Positions 53,907-62,412 of a stretch of 64,000 bases of DNA are shown one piece after another (the stretch's first letter is position 1; the number at the start of each line of letters is the position of its first letter). The translations under genes were made by a program, and so were the position numbers. The stretch is from NCBI GenBank assembly GCA_050261515.1, contig JBLNDJ010000040.1:1-64000 (forward strand), written 5' to 3'. The notes below the pieces were generated by a model. The model was given only the letters and a program-made list of their open reading frames with translations, was not told where the DNA came from and ran no database searches. This stretch comes from JBLNDJ01 sp050261515. Lineage in GTDB: Bacteria > Acidobacteriota > Terriglobia > Bryobacterales > Bryobacteraceae.

Positions 53907-54014
53907 GGTTCCTTCGGCCTCTCAATTGCTCTTCCGTCGTCGTTAGGGGGGCGTAAAGGGATTTTAAGCCCGAACCGGGCAGAAATTTCCGGCGTGCCTC
54001 CCAGGAGGACGACG

Positions 54015-54533
54015 ATGCGACTCGAATCGCTTCATGAATTATTCCTGCTCGAGCTTCACGACATGCTCGATGCGGAGCACCAACTTGTGAAAGCCCTGCC
54101 GAAGATCGCGGACAAGGCCAGCTACCCGGAGCTCAAAAGCGGCATCACGACCCATCTCGAACAGACGCGCCGGCAGGTGGAGAGGCTTGAGAAGGTTCTC
54201 GAAAGTCTCGGGGAACCGGTGAGGCGAAAGAAATGCGAGGGCATGCGCGGCATCCTCGAAGAGGGTGAGGAACTCGCCAGTAAGACTGGGGATCCAGCCG
54301 CTCTCGATGCCGGCATCATTGCCTCGGCGCAGAAGGTGGAACACTACGAGATTGCGGCCTACGGGACGCTCTGCGCGTGGGCGGAAACCATGGGCCACAA
54401 ACAGGAACTTCAGCTTCTCAAACAGACGCTCGAGGAAGAGAAGCAGACCGATCAGAAGCTGACGCAACTCGCCCAACAGATGATCAATGCCGATGCCGCC
54501 CAGGCGGCCGGCGCCAAACAACGTTCCGCGTAA
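54015..54533 (+). CDS. DUF892/YciF-like ferritin-like protein
   Basis: A 172-residue helical protein of the YciE/YciF (DUF892) ferritin-like family, beginning MRLESLHELFLLELHDMLDAEHQLVKALPKIA, with the KVEHYEIAAYGTL helix that supplies carboxylate and His metal ligands. Members respond to osmotic, desiccation or oxidative stress. AGGAGG sits before the ATG at 54015; a longer GTG start at 53994 is less likely. It precedes the histone-tailed protein, with a hairpin in the gap. Confidence 0.85.
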   Translation: MRLESLHELFLLELHDMLDAEHQLVKALPKIADKASYPELKSGITTHLEQTRRQVERLEKVLESLGEPVRRKKCEGMRGILEEGEELASKTGDPAALDAGIIASAQKVEHYEIAAYGTLCAWAETMGHKQELQLLKQTLEEEKQTDQKLTQLAQQMINADAAQAAGAKQRSA

Positions 54534-54535
54534 GA

Positions 54536-54566
54536 GCCGGCCGGGGGCTGCGGCCCCCTTTCCGGC
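54536..54566 (+). terminator. Hairpin between the DUF892 gene and the next gene
   Basis: GCCGG (54536-54540) pairs with CCGGC (54562-54566), enclosing GGGGGC-TGCG-GCCCCC (54543-54558). There is only a three-base T run, so it is a weak terminator or an attenuator between the two genes, and at the same time belongs to the REP-like hairpin class also seen at 51925. Confidence 0.4.
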
Positions 54567-54590
54567 GGACTCAGAGGAGGTAAATCCAGT

Positions 54591-55082
54591 ATGGCCACCA
54601 AGAAGGCGAAAAGCGACGCGAGCGTGAAGCGCAAGGCGAAGACCACTGCGTCGCGTTCGAAGACTACTGCGTCGCGTTCGCACGCCCGTAGCACCGCCGC
54701 CAGAGAAAGCAGCGGCGCGGCAGCATCGACGCAGCGCCGCTCGTCGGCCGCCACAACCACCAACGATCACGACCAGATCCGAAGCTGGGCGGAAAAACGC
54801 GGTGGGCAGCCGGCCTGCGTGAAGGGCACCGGCGGCAAGAACGACATCGGCATGCTGCGCATCGATTTTCCGGGGTACTCCGGCGAGGAAACTTTGCAGC
54901 ACATCGGTTGGGACGAGTGGTTCGAAAAATTCGACGAACGCCAGCTCGCTCTGCTGTACCAGGAGGAAACCGCCGGCGGAGCCCGCAGCAACTTCAACAA
55001 GCTCATCAGCCGTACCGGCGCTTCGGGCGCTAAGACGAAAGCCGCCGCGCCCAAGACCCGCACCGCCGGAGGTAGTTCTTAG
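54591..55082 (+). CDS. Histone-like-tailed protein with a small conserved domain
   Basis: A 163-residue protein. Residues 1-58 are a Lys/Arg/Ser/Ala/Thr-rich tail resembling histone H1 tails, with an in-frame duplication (KTTASRS repeated). Residues 59-140 are a conserved domain beginning HDQIRSWAEKRGGQPACVKGTG and containing LRIDFPGYSGEE and LLYQEETAGG, which I recognise from many stress-linked bacterial proteins of unknown function, sometimes labelled glucan branching enzyme by mistake. It may bind DNA through the tail. AGAGGAGG precedes the start. Confidence 0.75.
   Translation: MATKKAKSDASVKRKAKTTASRSKTTASRSHARSTAARESSGAAASTQRRSSAATTTNDHDQIRSWAEKRGGQPACVKGTGGKNDIGMLRIDFPGYSGEETLQHIGWDEWFEKFDERQLALLYQEETAGGARSNFNKLISRTGASGAKTKAAAPKTRTAGGSS
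54639..54680 (+). repeat. 21-base tandem duplication inside the histone-like tail
   Basis: Units at 54639-54659 and 54660-54680 differ at one base and encode KTTASRS twice in frame. It shows how such basic tails lengthen by slippage. Confidence 0.7.
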
Positions 55083-55123
55083 TTCGGCTGATTCCCGGAG
55101 GGCATGGCTCGCATCCAATCCGC

Positions 55124-57232
55124 ATGGTGTGGCGGATAGGTGTTTTGTGTGCGTGCGCGGGCGCATTGCTGGCGGGCGGTGTGCGCCCGGTTCCTTCCGG
55201 GTATCGTGAATGGAAGGTCTACGGGGGGGGCGCGGAGAGCATACGCTACTCCGCTCTCAACCGGATCAACCGGACCAACGCGAGCCGCCTTCGCGTCGCC
55301 TGGACCTTCGACACCGGCGACGCCTTCGCCGGCTCCGAGATGCAGTGCAACCCGGTGGTAGCCGGAGGCGTGCTCTACGCCACCACTCCCAAGCTCCGCG
55401 TCGTCGCGCTCGATGCGCGCACCGGCCGCCTGCGCTGGGCCTTCGATCCGAACGAAGGCGTCAAGGCGCAGTCGAAGGTGCGCAATCGAGGGCTGACCTA
55501 TTGGGAGCAGGGCAATCGCCTCTACGTCGCCGTGCGGCAGTGGCTGTACTCGCTCGACGCCGCCACCGGCCGCCCGGTGCCCTCCTTCGGCCGCGACGGG
55601 AGGATCGACCTGCGCGACGGGCTCGGCCGCGATCCCGCGCTGCTCTCCGTCTCCGCCTCCACGCCCGGCATCATCTACAGAGACCTTCTGATACTCGGCA
55701 GCATCGTCCCGGAAGACTTGCCCTCCGCGCCCGGCGACCTGCGCGCCTACGATCTCCGCACCGGAAAAATCCGCTGGACGTTCCACACCATCCCGCGCCC
55801 CGGCGAATACGGCTACGAAACCTGGCCGAAGGATGCCTGGAAATACATTGGAGGCGCGAACAACTGGAGCGGCATGAGCCTCGATGAAAAGCGCGGGCTG
55901 GTGTTCGCCTCCACCGGCTCGCCCGCTTTCGATTTCTGGGGCGGCAATCGCGCGGGCGACAACCTGTTCGCCAATTGCGTGCTCGCGCTAGACGCCGCCA
56001 CCGGCCGCCGCGTCTGGCATTTCCAGGGCGTCCATCACGACGTTTGGGACCGCGACTTTCCGGCGCCGCCGAGTTTGGTCACCGTCGCGCGCAACGGCCG
56101 CCTGATCGACGCCGTGGCGCAAATCACGAAATCCGGCTGGGTTTGGGTCCTCGACCGCGAGACCGGCAAACCGCTGTTCCCCTTCGAGGAGCGGCCCGTG
56201 CCGCCGTCGGACATGGAGGGAGAATCTCTGGCGAAGACGCAGCCGTTCCCGCTCGCCCCGCCGCCCTTCACGCGCCAGGAGTTCACCGAGGCCATCGTTA
56301 CGAAGCGCACGCCCGAAGCCCGACGCGCCGTGCTCGAGAATCTCAAAAAGGTGCGCAGCGGGAAAGCGTTTCTGCCGCCCAGCCGCCAGGGCAGCATCAT
56401 CTACCCGGGTCTCGACGGCGGCGGCGAGTGGGGCGGCGCGGCGTTCGATCCCGAGACCGGCCTGCTCTACGTCAACGCGAACGAGATGGTCTGGACGCTC
56501 CGCCTGCTGGAGCGTAAGCCGCTCGGCGGCCGCGCCACCGGCCGCGACCTGTACGTGCAGAACTGCGCCGCGTGCCACCGCGAGGACCTGCGCGGCAGTC
56601 CGCCCGAATTCCCCGCGCTCGCTCACGTCGCGAACCGCTACACGCAGGACGAGGTCGCGGAGCTGATCGTCAAAGGCGCGCCGCGCATGCCCGCATTCGG
56701 TAATCTCCCCGCGGACGCCGTTGGCGCCATCGCGCGCTACCTCATCACGGGCAAGGACACCGATTCCGTCGCGGGTCCCGTAAGCCCGTATCCCTTCGGC
56801 CTCAAGTTCCGCCTCGACGGCTACACGCGCTTCACCGATCCGGACGGCTACCCGGCCGTCGAGCCGCCCTGGGGCACGCTCACCGCAATCAACCTCGACA
56901 AGGGCTCGATCGCGTGGCAGGTCCCGCTTGGCGAATTTCCCGAGCTTGCGGCCAAGGGCCTGCGCAACACCGGCAGCGAGAACTATGGCGGCCCGCTCGT
57001 CACCGCGGGCGGCGTCATTTTCATCGGCGCGACGAACTACGACAAGAAGTTCCGCGTCTTCGACAAGGCAAACGGCAAGCTGCTCTGGGAAACCCTGCTG
57101 CCGGCCGCGGGCAACGCAACTCCATCCACTTACGAAGTGGACGGGCGCCAGTACGTCGTCATTGCCTGCGGCGGAGGCAAATGGGGCGCGCCTTCGGGCG
57201 GCTCCTACGTCGCTTTTACGCTCGCGGAGTAG
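55124..57232 (+). CDS. PQQ-dependent dehydrogenase with built-in cytochrome c
   Basis: A 702-residue secreted quinoprotein of the eight-bladed propeller type. A signal-like N terminus (CACAGALLAGG) precedes WKVYGGGAESIRYS; PQQ-blade repeats such as LRWAFDPNEG and VWHFQGVHHDVWDRD follow. Between late blades, at residues about 475-540, there is a cytochrome c domain with C481-AA-C484-H485 and a likely Met ligand, then two further blades. Electrons would go from the alcohol or sugar to the heme and onward. Neighbours give no clear substrate; trehalose genes follow. Confidence 0.87.
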   Translation: MVWRIGVLCACAGALLAGGVRPVPSGYREWKVYGGGAESIRYSALNRINRTNASRLRVAWTFDTGDAFAGSEMQCNPVVAGGVLYATTPKLRVVALDARTGRLRWAFDPNEGVKAQSKVRNRGLTYWEQGNRLYVAVRQWLYSLDAATGRPVPSFGRDGRIDLRDGLGRDPALLSVSASTPGIIYRDLLILGSIVPEDLPSAPGDLRAYDLRTGKIRWTFHTIPRPGEYGYETWPKDAWKYIGGANNWSGMSLDEKRGLVFASTGSPAFDFWGGNRAGDNLFANCVLALDAATGRRVWHFQGVHHDVWDRDFPAPPSLVTVARNGRLIDAVAQITKSGWVWVLDRETGKPLFPFEERPVPPSDMEGESLAKTQPFPLAPPPFTRQEFTEAIVTKRTPEARRAVLENLKKVRSGKAFLPPSRQGSIIYPGLDGGGEWGGAAFDPETGLLYVNANEMVWTLRLLERKPLGGRATGRDLYVQNCAACHREDLRGSPPEFPALAHVANRYTQDEVAELIVKGAPRMPAFGNLPADAVGAIARYLITGKDTDSVAGPVSPYPFGLKFRLDGYTRFTDPDGYPAVEPPWGTLTAINLDKGSIAWQVPLGEFPELAAKGLRNTGSENYGGPLVTAGGVIFIGATNYDKKFRVFDKANGKLLWETLLPAAGNATPSTYEVDGRQYVVIACGGGKWGAPSGGSYVAFTLAE

Positions 57233-57319
57233 CGCGCGGCCTACCCCGATTTCTTCCGGCATCTACTGTGTGGGTGGGATTTCGCCGATGCCCTCCCGCG
57301 GCCATACTTGGAATGGCAA

Positions 57320-58105
57320 ATGATGACGGAGGCCTTGGTCGATTCTTTTCTGGAGTCGCTCCCTGCAAGCCGGGAGCGCGTCCTGTTGCTCGATTACGAC
57401 GGCACCATCGCGCCTTTCACCGCGCACCGCGACCACGCCTATCCCTATCCCGAGGCGCGCTCGCTGCTGGCCGCCATCATGAACACCTGCCGCACCCGGA
57501 TCGTCATGATCAGCGGCCGCCCGGCGCGCGAAATTCCTCCGCTGCTCGGGCTCGAACCGCATCCGGAAATCTGGGGCACGCACGGCCTGGAGTGCTTATA
57601 CCCCGACGGCCGCTACGAGATGGCCGAAGTCAGCCGCCGCGCGCTCCGCGTGCTCGCGCAGGCCCGCGCCGGTCTCGAAGAGCTCGGCCTCATGCAGGTG
57701 GCCGAGATCAAGCCGGGCTCGATCAGCGTTCACTGGCGCTGGCTCGGCTCGCAGCGCGAAGAAGAAATTCGCGCTAGCGCGCGCCGCATCTGGCTGCCGC
57801 TCACGTTTCAGGCCGACCTGCAACTCACGGAATTCGACGGAGGTCTCGAGCTGCGCGTCGAGCGCCCGAACAAGGGCGACGTGGTGCGCGCCATCGTTGC
57901 CGAACTCGAGCCCGACGTTCCCATCGCTTATCTCGGCGACGACATCACCGACGAAGACGCCTTCCGCGCTCTCCAAGGCCGCGGCCTCACCGTGTTGGTT
58001 CGCTCCACCGAGCGGCCCTCCTGCGCCCAGGCGTGGATTCAGCCGCCCGGCGGGCTCCTTGATTTTCTGTATGGATGGATGCGGGCCTGCGGAGGCGGCC
58101 GGTGA
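57320..58105 (+). CDS. otsB: Trehalose-6-phosphate phosphatase
   Basis: A 261-residue HAD-superfamily enzyme with the nucleophile motif L24-D25-Y-D27-G-T29 and the later GDDITDEDAF motif. The cap region (LLGLEPHPEIWGTHGLE) is typical of trehalose phosphatases. It removes phosphate from trehalose-6-phosphate. One of the two ATGs at 57320 and 57323 is used. It ends one base into otsA. Confidence 0.92.
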   Translation: MMTEALVDSFLESLPASRERVLLLDYDGTIAPFTAHRDHAYPYPEARSLLAAIMNTCRTRIVMISGRPAREIPPLLGLEPHPEIWGTHGLECLYPDGRYEMAEVSRRALRVLAQARAGLEELGLMQVAEIKPGSISVHWRWLGSQREEEIRASARRIWLPLTFQADLQLTEFDGGLELRVERPNKGDVVRAIVAELEPDVPIAYLGDDITDEDAFRALQGRGLTVLVRSTERPSCAQAWIQPPGGLLDFLYGWMRACGGGR

Positions 58106-59550
58106 TGCGCCAGCGCCTCATCGTCGTCTCGAACCGCCTGCCCGTCACCGTCGCGCGCGGTCCCGCGGGATTGCGGTTGGAGCCGAGCTGCGGCGGCCTC
58201 GTCACTGCGCTCCTGCCCGTGTTGCGCGAAAATGCCGGCTGCTGGGTCGGCTGGACCGGCACCTCGCGCGATCCGGCGATCGCCGGCCTGCTCGAGCGCG
58301 ACTCGACGAGCTGCTTCGCGATGGTCCCCGTCTTCCTCACGCCCGCCGAAACCGACCGCTTCTATCGCGGGTGCTCGAACGAGATCATCTGGCCGCTGTT
58401 CCACGACCTGCCATCGCGCTGCAATTTCGATGCGGGCTACTGGGAGTCGTACCGCGACGTGAACGCGAAATTCGCCGCCGCGGTCGAGCCGGTCGCGCGC
58501 CGCGGCGACTTCATCTGGGTGCACGACTATCACCTGATGCTGTTCGCCCGCGCCATGCGCGCCCGCGGCACCGAGCTGCGCCTGGCGTACTTCCACCATA
58601 TCCCGTTTCCGCCGCCCGACATTTTCGAAAAGCTGCCCTGGCGAAGCGAAATCCTGCGAGCGCTGCTCGATTTCGACACCGTGGGCTTCCAGACCGTGCG
58701 CGACCGGCAGAACTTCATCGCTTGCCTCCGGCGATGTCTCTCTGGCGTGCACATTCGCCGCGACGGTGACGCGCTCCTGGCCGGAGCAGGGAGCGCGTGC
58801 GCCGCGGTGGGCAGCTTCCCCATCAGCATCGCCTGGCAGGAATTGGCATCGCAGGCCGCGCACCCGGATATCGCCGCGCGAGCCGGCGCCCTGCGCCGCG
58901 GCTTGCCGGGCTGCCGCATCGCGCTTGGCGTGGACCGCCTCGATTACACCAAGGGCATCCCGCAGCGCCTGCTCGCCTTCCGCTCGCTGCTCGAGCGCTA
59001 CCCCGAGCTGCGCTGCCGCGTCGCGCTGATCCAGGTCGTGGTGCCGAGCCGCGAAGAGATTCCGTATTACCACGAGCTCAAGCAATCGATCGAGCAACTG
59101 GTGAGCGAGATCAACGGAGAGTACTCGACGCCCGGCTGGGTGCCGGTTCACTACATGCACCGCCGCCTCGCCAGGCCCGAACTGCTCGCGCTCTACCGCG
59201 CCGCCGACGTCGCGCTTGTGACGCCGCTCAAGGACGGCATGAACCTGGTCGCGAAGGAATACTGCGCGGCGAACGCGGACGAATCGGGAGCGCTCGTGCT
59301 GAGCGAGTTCGCCGGCGCGGCCGCGGAACTGCGCTCCGGAGCGCTGCTGGTGAATCCCAACGATACGATCGGCCTGGCCGACATGCTCCGCGCGGCTTTT
59401 CTGATGAGCCCCGCCGAGCGCCGCCGCCGCATGCGCCGCATGCGGGAAACGGTGCGCCGGCACGACGTCTTCGAATGGTGCGACCGCTTCTTCCGCTACG
59501 CCGGAGTGAGCCCCGAAGCCCTAACGCACCCCTTCGCCGCCGCCGGTTAA
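58105..59550 (+). CDS. otsA: Trehalose-6-phosphate synthase
   Basis: A 481-residue GT20 enzyme, joining glucose from a nucleotide donor to glucose-6-phosphate. Family segments include VVSNRLPV, FIWVHDYHLMLFARAMR, LGVDRLDYTKGIPQRLLAF and the terminal MNLVAKEYCAAN with the donor-site Asp and Glu. The ATG at 58105 overlaps the otsB stop (TGATG) and follows GGAGG by nine bases. Order otsB-otsA is reversed from E. coli. Trehalose protects against drying and salt, in line with the neighbouring DUF892 protein. Confidence 0.94.
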   Translation: MRQRLIVVSNRLPVTVARGPAGLRLEPSCGGLVTALLPVLRENAGCWVGWTGTSRDPAIAGLLERDSTSCFAMVPVFLTPAETDRFYRGCSNEIIWPLFHDLPSRCNFDAGYWESYRDVNAKFAAAVEPVARRGDFIWVHDYHLMLFARAMRARGTELRLAYFHHIPFPPPDIFEKLPWRSEILRALLDFDTVGFQTVRDRQNFIACLRRCLSGVHIRRDGDALLAGAGSACAAVGSFPISIAWQELASQAAHPDIAARAGALRRGLPGCRIALGVDRLDYTKGIPQRLLAFRSLLERYPELRCRVALIQVVVPSREEIPYYHELKQSIEQLVSEINGEYSTPGWVPVHYMHRRLARPELLALYRAADVALVTPLKDGMNLVAKEYCAANADESGALVLSEFAGAAAELRSGALLVNPNDTIGLADMLRAAFLMSPAERRRRMRRMRETVRRHDVFEWCDRFFRYAGVSPEALTHPFAAAG

Positions 59551-59559
59551 TTTTCGCGG

Positions 59560-60870
59560 CTACTTCAGCACGCCCCGCTTCCGGATCCACTCCGCCAGCA
59601 AATCGCGCAGCAGCGGGCCGGACTTCGGGAACTTCAAGCCACTCGTGCGAAGCTGGCTCGCCGCGGCCTGGTTTTCCGCCGTGAAATCCGTGACGGCCAG
59701 CGTGTAGTCGCGCTCGGGCTGGACCGCGCGGCTGCGCACCACCGCCTGGGGTAGGTCGCGGCCCTTGAACGTCCCGATCACGACGCGGTTGTCGAACGGC
59801 ATCACGTTCCACACGTGGCGCAGCAGCAACTGGCCCTGGGGCAGAATATCGCGCACGCCGCCGGCGTTCATGAACGCGAAATCCACGCCCGTCTCCTCGC
59901 GCATCGCCTGCTCGATTAACTGCCGCACCTCGCCGCGGGTGAACTCCTTCTCGGATTTCGCGAGCGGCTCGTCCACGATGCGGTCCGCCTTGTCTTCCCA
60001 CTGCTTCACCGCCGCCGCCACGTCAGGCGCCGCCCCAAGCGACTTGGAGCCGATCGGGATGCGCTTCCACGTCCACGACCCCAGCGTCTTGCTTGCGACG
60101 TTCACGTGCAGCTCGAGCCGCCCCAACTCCTCCGCATACGCCTTCGTGCGCACCAATACGCGCCCCTGCTCCTCGGCCGGAGCCCGCATGCCGTTGTGCG
60201 CGTGGCCGGTCACGATCACGGGCAGATCGGGCGACAGCCGCAACAGCGCGGCTTCCTCCGCCTCGGTGACATGCGCAAGCGCTATCACGATGTCGGCCCG
60301 CGCCCGCGCCTCGCCCACGTAGCGGCGCACGGTTTCAACCAGCGGAGTCGTGTGCCACTCGCCCCGCAGCGGCGCGGTTGTCAGGACGCCGAAGTCGTCC
60401 GTCATCGCGCCGAGCACCGCCACTCGCACGCCGCCCGCGCGCAGCACCACGTAAGGCTTCCGCGTGAACGCGCGCCCCTTCGCATCCACCACGTTCGCCT
60501 CCACGATCGGATACTTCGCGGTCGAGGCGAACTTCTGCGCCTGCCTCCACCCGTAATCGAAATCATGATTGCCGAGCGTCCCGGCGTCGAATCCGAGCAG
60601 GTTCGCAACTTCATAAATCGGCAGCCCGTGGAAGATCGTCGAGACGGGGCTTCCCTGCACGACATCGCCCGCATTCAGCAACAGGCATCCGGTGCAATGC
60701 TCGCGCTCCTGCCGGATCGCCGTCGCGAGGTACGCGAACCCGCCCCGGCCGTTGTCGAGAGGCAGCATGCGCGCGTGGAGATCGTTCGTGTGCAGGATCG
60801 TGACGGTGCGCAGATCCCCGGCGGAGGCCGACAGCGCGCAAAACAGCGTGAGCGGAAGCAAATGTTTCAT
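59560..60870 (-). CDS. Secreted 5'-nucleotidase / UshA-like metallophosphoesterase
   Basis: A 436-residue protein with signal peptide MKHLLPLTLFCALSASAG, a metallophosphoesterase domain (TILHTNDLHARMLP; LGNHDFDYGW; IVIALAHVTEAEEA) and a C-terminal 5'-nucleotidase domain (DFAFMNAGGVRDILPQG, and VVIGTFKGRDLPQAVV). It would release phosphate from nucleotides in the periplasm. No ribosome binding site is visible; the sequence just upstream belongs to a large inverted repeat. Confidence 0.88.
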   Translation of the reverse strand: MKHLLPLTLFCALSASAGDLRTVTILHTNDLHARMLPLDNGRGGFAYLATAIRQEREHCTGCLLLNAGDVVQGSPVSTIFHGLPIYEVANLLGFDAGTLGNHDFDYGWRQAQKFASTAKYPIVEANVVDAKGRAFTRKPYVVLRAGGVRVAVLGAMTDDFGVLTTAPLRGEWHTTPLVETVRRYVGEARARADIVIALAHVTEAEEAALLRLSPDLPVIVTGHAHNGMRAPAEEQGRVLVRTKAYAEELGRLELHVNVASKTLGSWTWKRIPIGSKSLGAAPDVAAAVKQWEDKADRIVDEPLAKSEKEFTRGEVRQLIEQAMREETGVDFAFMNAGGVRDILPQGQLLLRHVWNVMPFDNRVVIGTFKGRDLPQAVVRSRAVQPERDYTLAVTDFTAENQAAASQLRTSGLKFPKSGPLLRDLLAEWIRKRGVLK

Positions 60871-60875
60871 ATGTT

Positions 60876-60955
60876 GATCGGCGTTTATCTGCGTTCATCC
60901 GCGGCCAATAATGTTTTTTTGTTCAGCCGCCGGTGAACGCGGATAAACGCCGATC
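60876..60955. repeat. Large 30-base imperfect inverted repeat
   Basis: Arms at 60876-60905 and 60926-60955 match in 27 of 30 positions with a 20-base, T-rich loop. The arms consist of units like GCGTTTATCNGCGTTCA, which I recognise as a dispersed intergenic repeat in various bacteria. On the minus strand it lies between an unknown gene's stop and the 5'-nucleotidase start, where it could terminate or attenuate transcription. Confidence 0.7.
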
Positions 60956-61645
60956 TTATTTCAAGTAGAACAGGCTGAGCCGCGGCACGCCGGAGGACTC
61001 CAGCAGCCGCCGCTCCAGAAACTGCTTCTCGAGCATTGCGATGTGCTCCGCGGACATCTTCCCGCGATACGGCCGCATCTGCAAATCGAACTCGCGGCGC
61101 GCCGCAACCGCCTCATCGTCGGACTGCGCCGCCCGCGCCGCGGCAATCAGGCGTTCCTCGAGCACCGTGAGCCGCCGCTCCAGATCTTCGAGATCGCCGT
61201 AGTGCTCGGCGGCCTCCGCCGCCAGCCGGTCGAGCGACGCCGCCACTTCCGCAAACGCCGGATTCGCGCGCCGCACCGCCGCGGCGTTCCCCGCCAGATA
61301 CGCGCGCAAATCCTCGAGCGGAAACGGCGGCGGCGCTTTCTCGCGTGCCGCGGGGGCGCCCGCCGTCCCCGCCATGATCTGCGCCTGCTCGAGCACCGCC
61401 TGCGCGCAATACGCGAGCGAGTTCACCATCTGGACTTTCGATTTCCGGCTGCGCCACTTCTCGAACGCATCGTCGATCCCGCGCAGCACCGCTTCAAGCG
61501 GCACCCCCGCGCTCTTCCACGTCTCGATGAGCGACCAGTCGAGCGGCGACAGCAGGAACAGCCCCGTCCCCCGCGCCCGCTGAAAATGCTCCTCGATTTC
61601 CGTGAAGTAGTTGAAGTAGTTGACCGCCCAATCCTGACCGCTCAC
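60956..61645 (-). CDS. Conserved-looking protein of unknown function after coaX
   Basis: A 229-residue protein I do not recognise. It begins DWAVNYFNYFTEIEEHFQ, is mostly helical, with residues 110-205 likely coiled coil (DLEDLERRLTVLEERLIAAARAA), and ends in an aromatic tail (LSLFYLK). No membrane segment or Cys motif. A GTG start overlaps the coaX stop (GTGA), so it is translated with coaX. Its place next to cofactor genes is all that hints at a role. Confidence 0.6.
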   Translation of the reverse strand: MSGQDWAVNYFNYFTEIEEHFQRARGTGLFLLSPLDWSLIETWKSAGVPLEAVLRGIDDAFEKWRSRKSKVQMVNSLAYCAQAVLEQAQIMAGTAGAPAAREKAPPPFPLEDLRAYLAGNAAAVRRANPAFAEVAASLDRLAAEAAEHYGDLEDLERRLTVLEERLIAAARAAQSDDEAVAARREFDLQMRPYRGKMSAEHIAMLEKQFLERRLLESSGVPRLSLFYLK

Positions 61646-62412
61646 TCGACCCGGTTCCGTTCCCAGATGATCCGCAGGCCGCGCAGCGTGAGGTCCTCAT
61701 CGACGTCCTTCAGGTGCCGCGATCCGCCGGTCACCAGCCGCGCGTGCCCGCCCGTGGCGACCGTGCGCGTCTTCGGTCCCATCTCGCCGATGAGCCTCTC
61801 GACGATGCCGTCGATCATCCCGATCGTTCCGTAATACAGCCCCGACTGCATGCTCCCCACGGTGTTCGTGCCGATGAGTTTTTCGGGCTCGCGCAAATCC
61901 ACCATCGGCAGCCGCGCGGTCTTGGCAAACAGTCCCTGCACCGCGATCCCGAGCCCCGGGCAGATCACGCCGCCCAGGTATTCCGCGTTGCCCGAGATCG
62001 CATCGAACGTGATCGCGGTCCCGAGATCCACCACGATGCACGGGCCGCCGTAAGTCTCGAACGCGGCCACGCCGTTCACGAGCCGGTCCGCCCCGACCTC
62101 CTGCGGATGGTCGTAGCAGATGCGCAGCCCGGTGTCGGTCTTGCTGGTGACGAACATCGCCTCGGTCGCGAAGTACCGCCGCGCCATCTGGGCGAGCGAG
62201 GTATCGAGCGGCGGCACCACGCTGGCGACGATGATGCCCTTCACGCGCGCCAGATCCAGCCCGGAAAGCGAGAACAGGTTACGCAGCAGCACGCCCCATT
62301 CATCGGCGGTTTGGCCGTGTACGGTGCGCAGCCGCCAGTTGGCCGTGAGCCGCGAGCCGTCGAAGACTCCGATGGTGATGTTGGTGTTTCCCGCGTCGAG
62401 CGCTAGGAGCAT
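61642..62412 (-). CDS. coaX: Type III pantothenate kinase
   Basis: A 256-residue ASKHA-fold kinase with DAGNTNITIGVFDG at the start, GADRLVNGVAAFE, IVVDLGTAITFDAIS and GGVICPG. It phosphorylates pantothenate, the first step of CoA synthesis. It overlaps birA by ten bases. The nadC-birA-coaX order is common in several phyla. Confidence 0.94.
   Translation of the reverse strand: MLLALDAGNTNITIGVFDGSRLTANWRLRTVHGQTADEWGVLLRNLFSLSGLDLARVKGIIVASVVPPLDTSLAQMARRYFATEAMFVTSKTDTGLRICYDHPQEVGADRLVNGVAAFETYGGPCIVVDLGTAITFDAISGNAEYLGGVICPGLGIAVQGLFAKTARLPMVDLREPEKLIGTNTVGSMQSGLYYGTIGMIDGIVERLIGEMGPKTRTVATGGHARLVTGGSRHLKDVDEDLTLRGLRIIWERNRVE

Noticed and set aside
54591..55082. Glucan branching enzyme
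   Set aside because: The protein is 163 residues with no glycoside hydrolase barrel; this name is attached to the small domain only through database carry-over.
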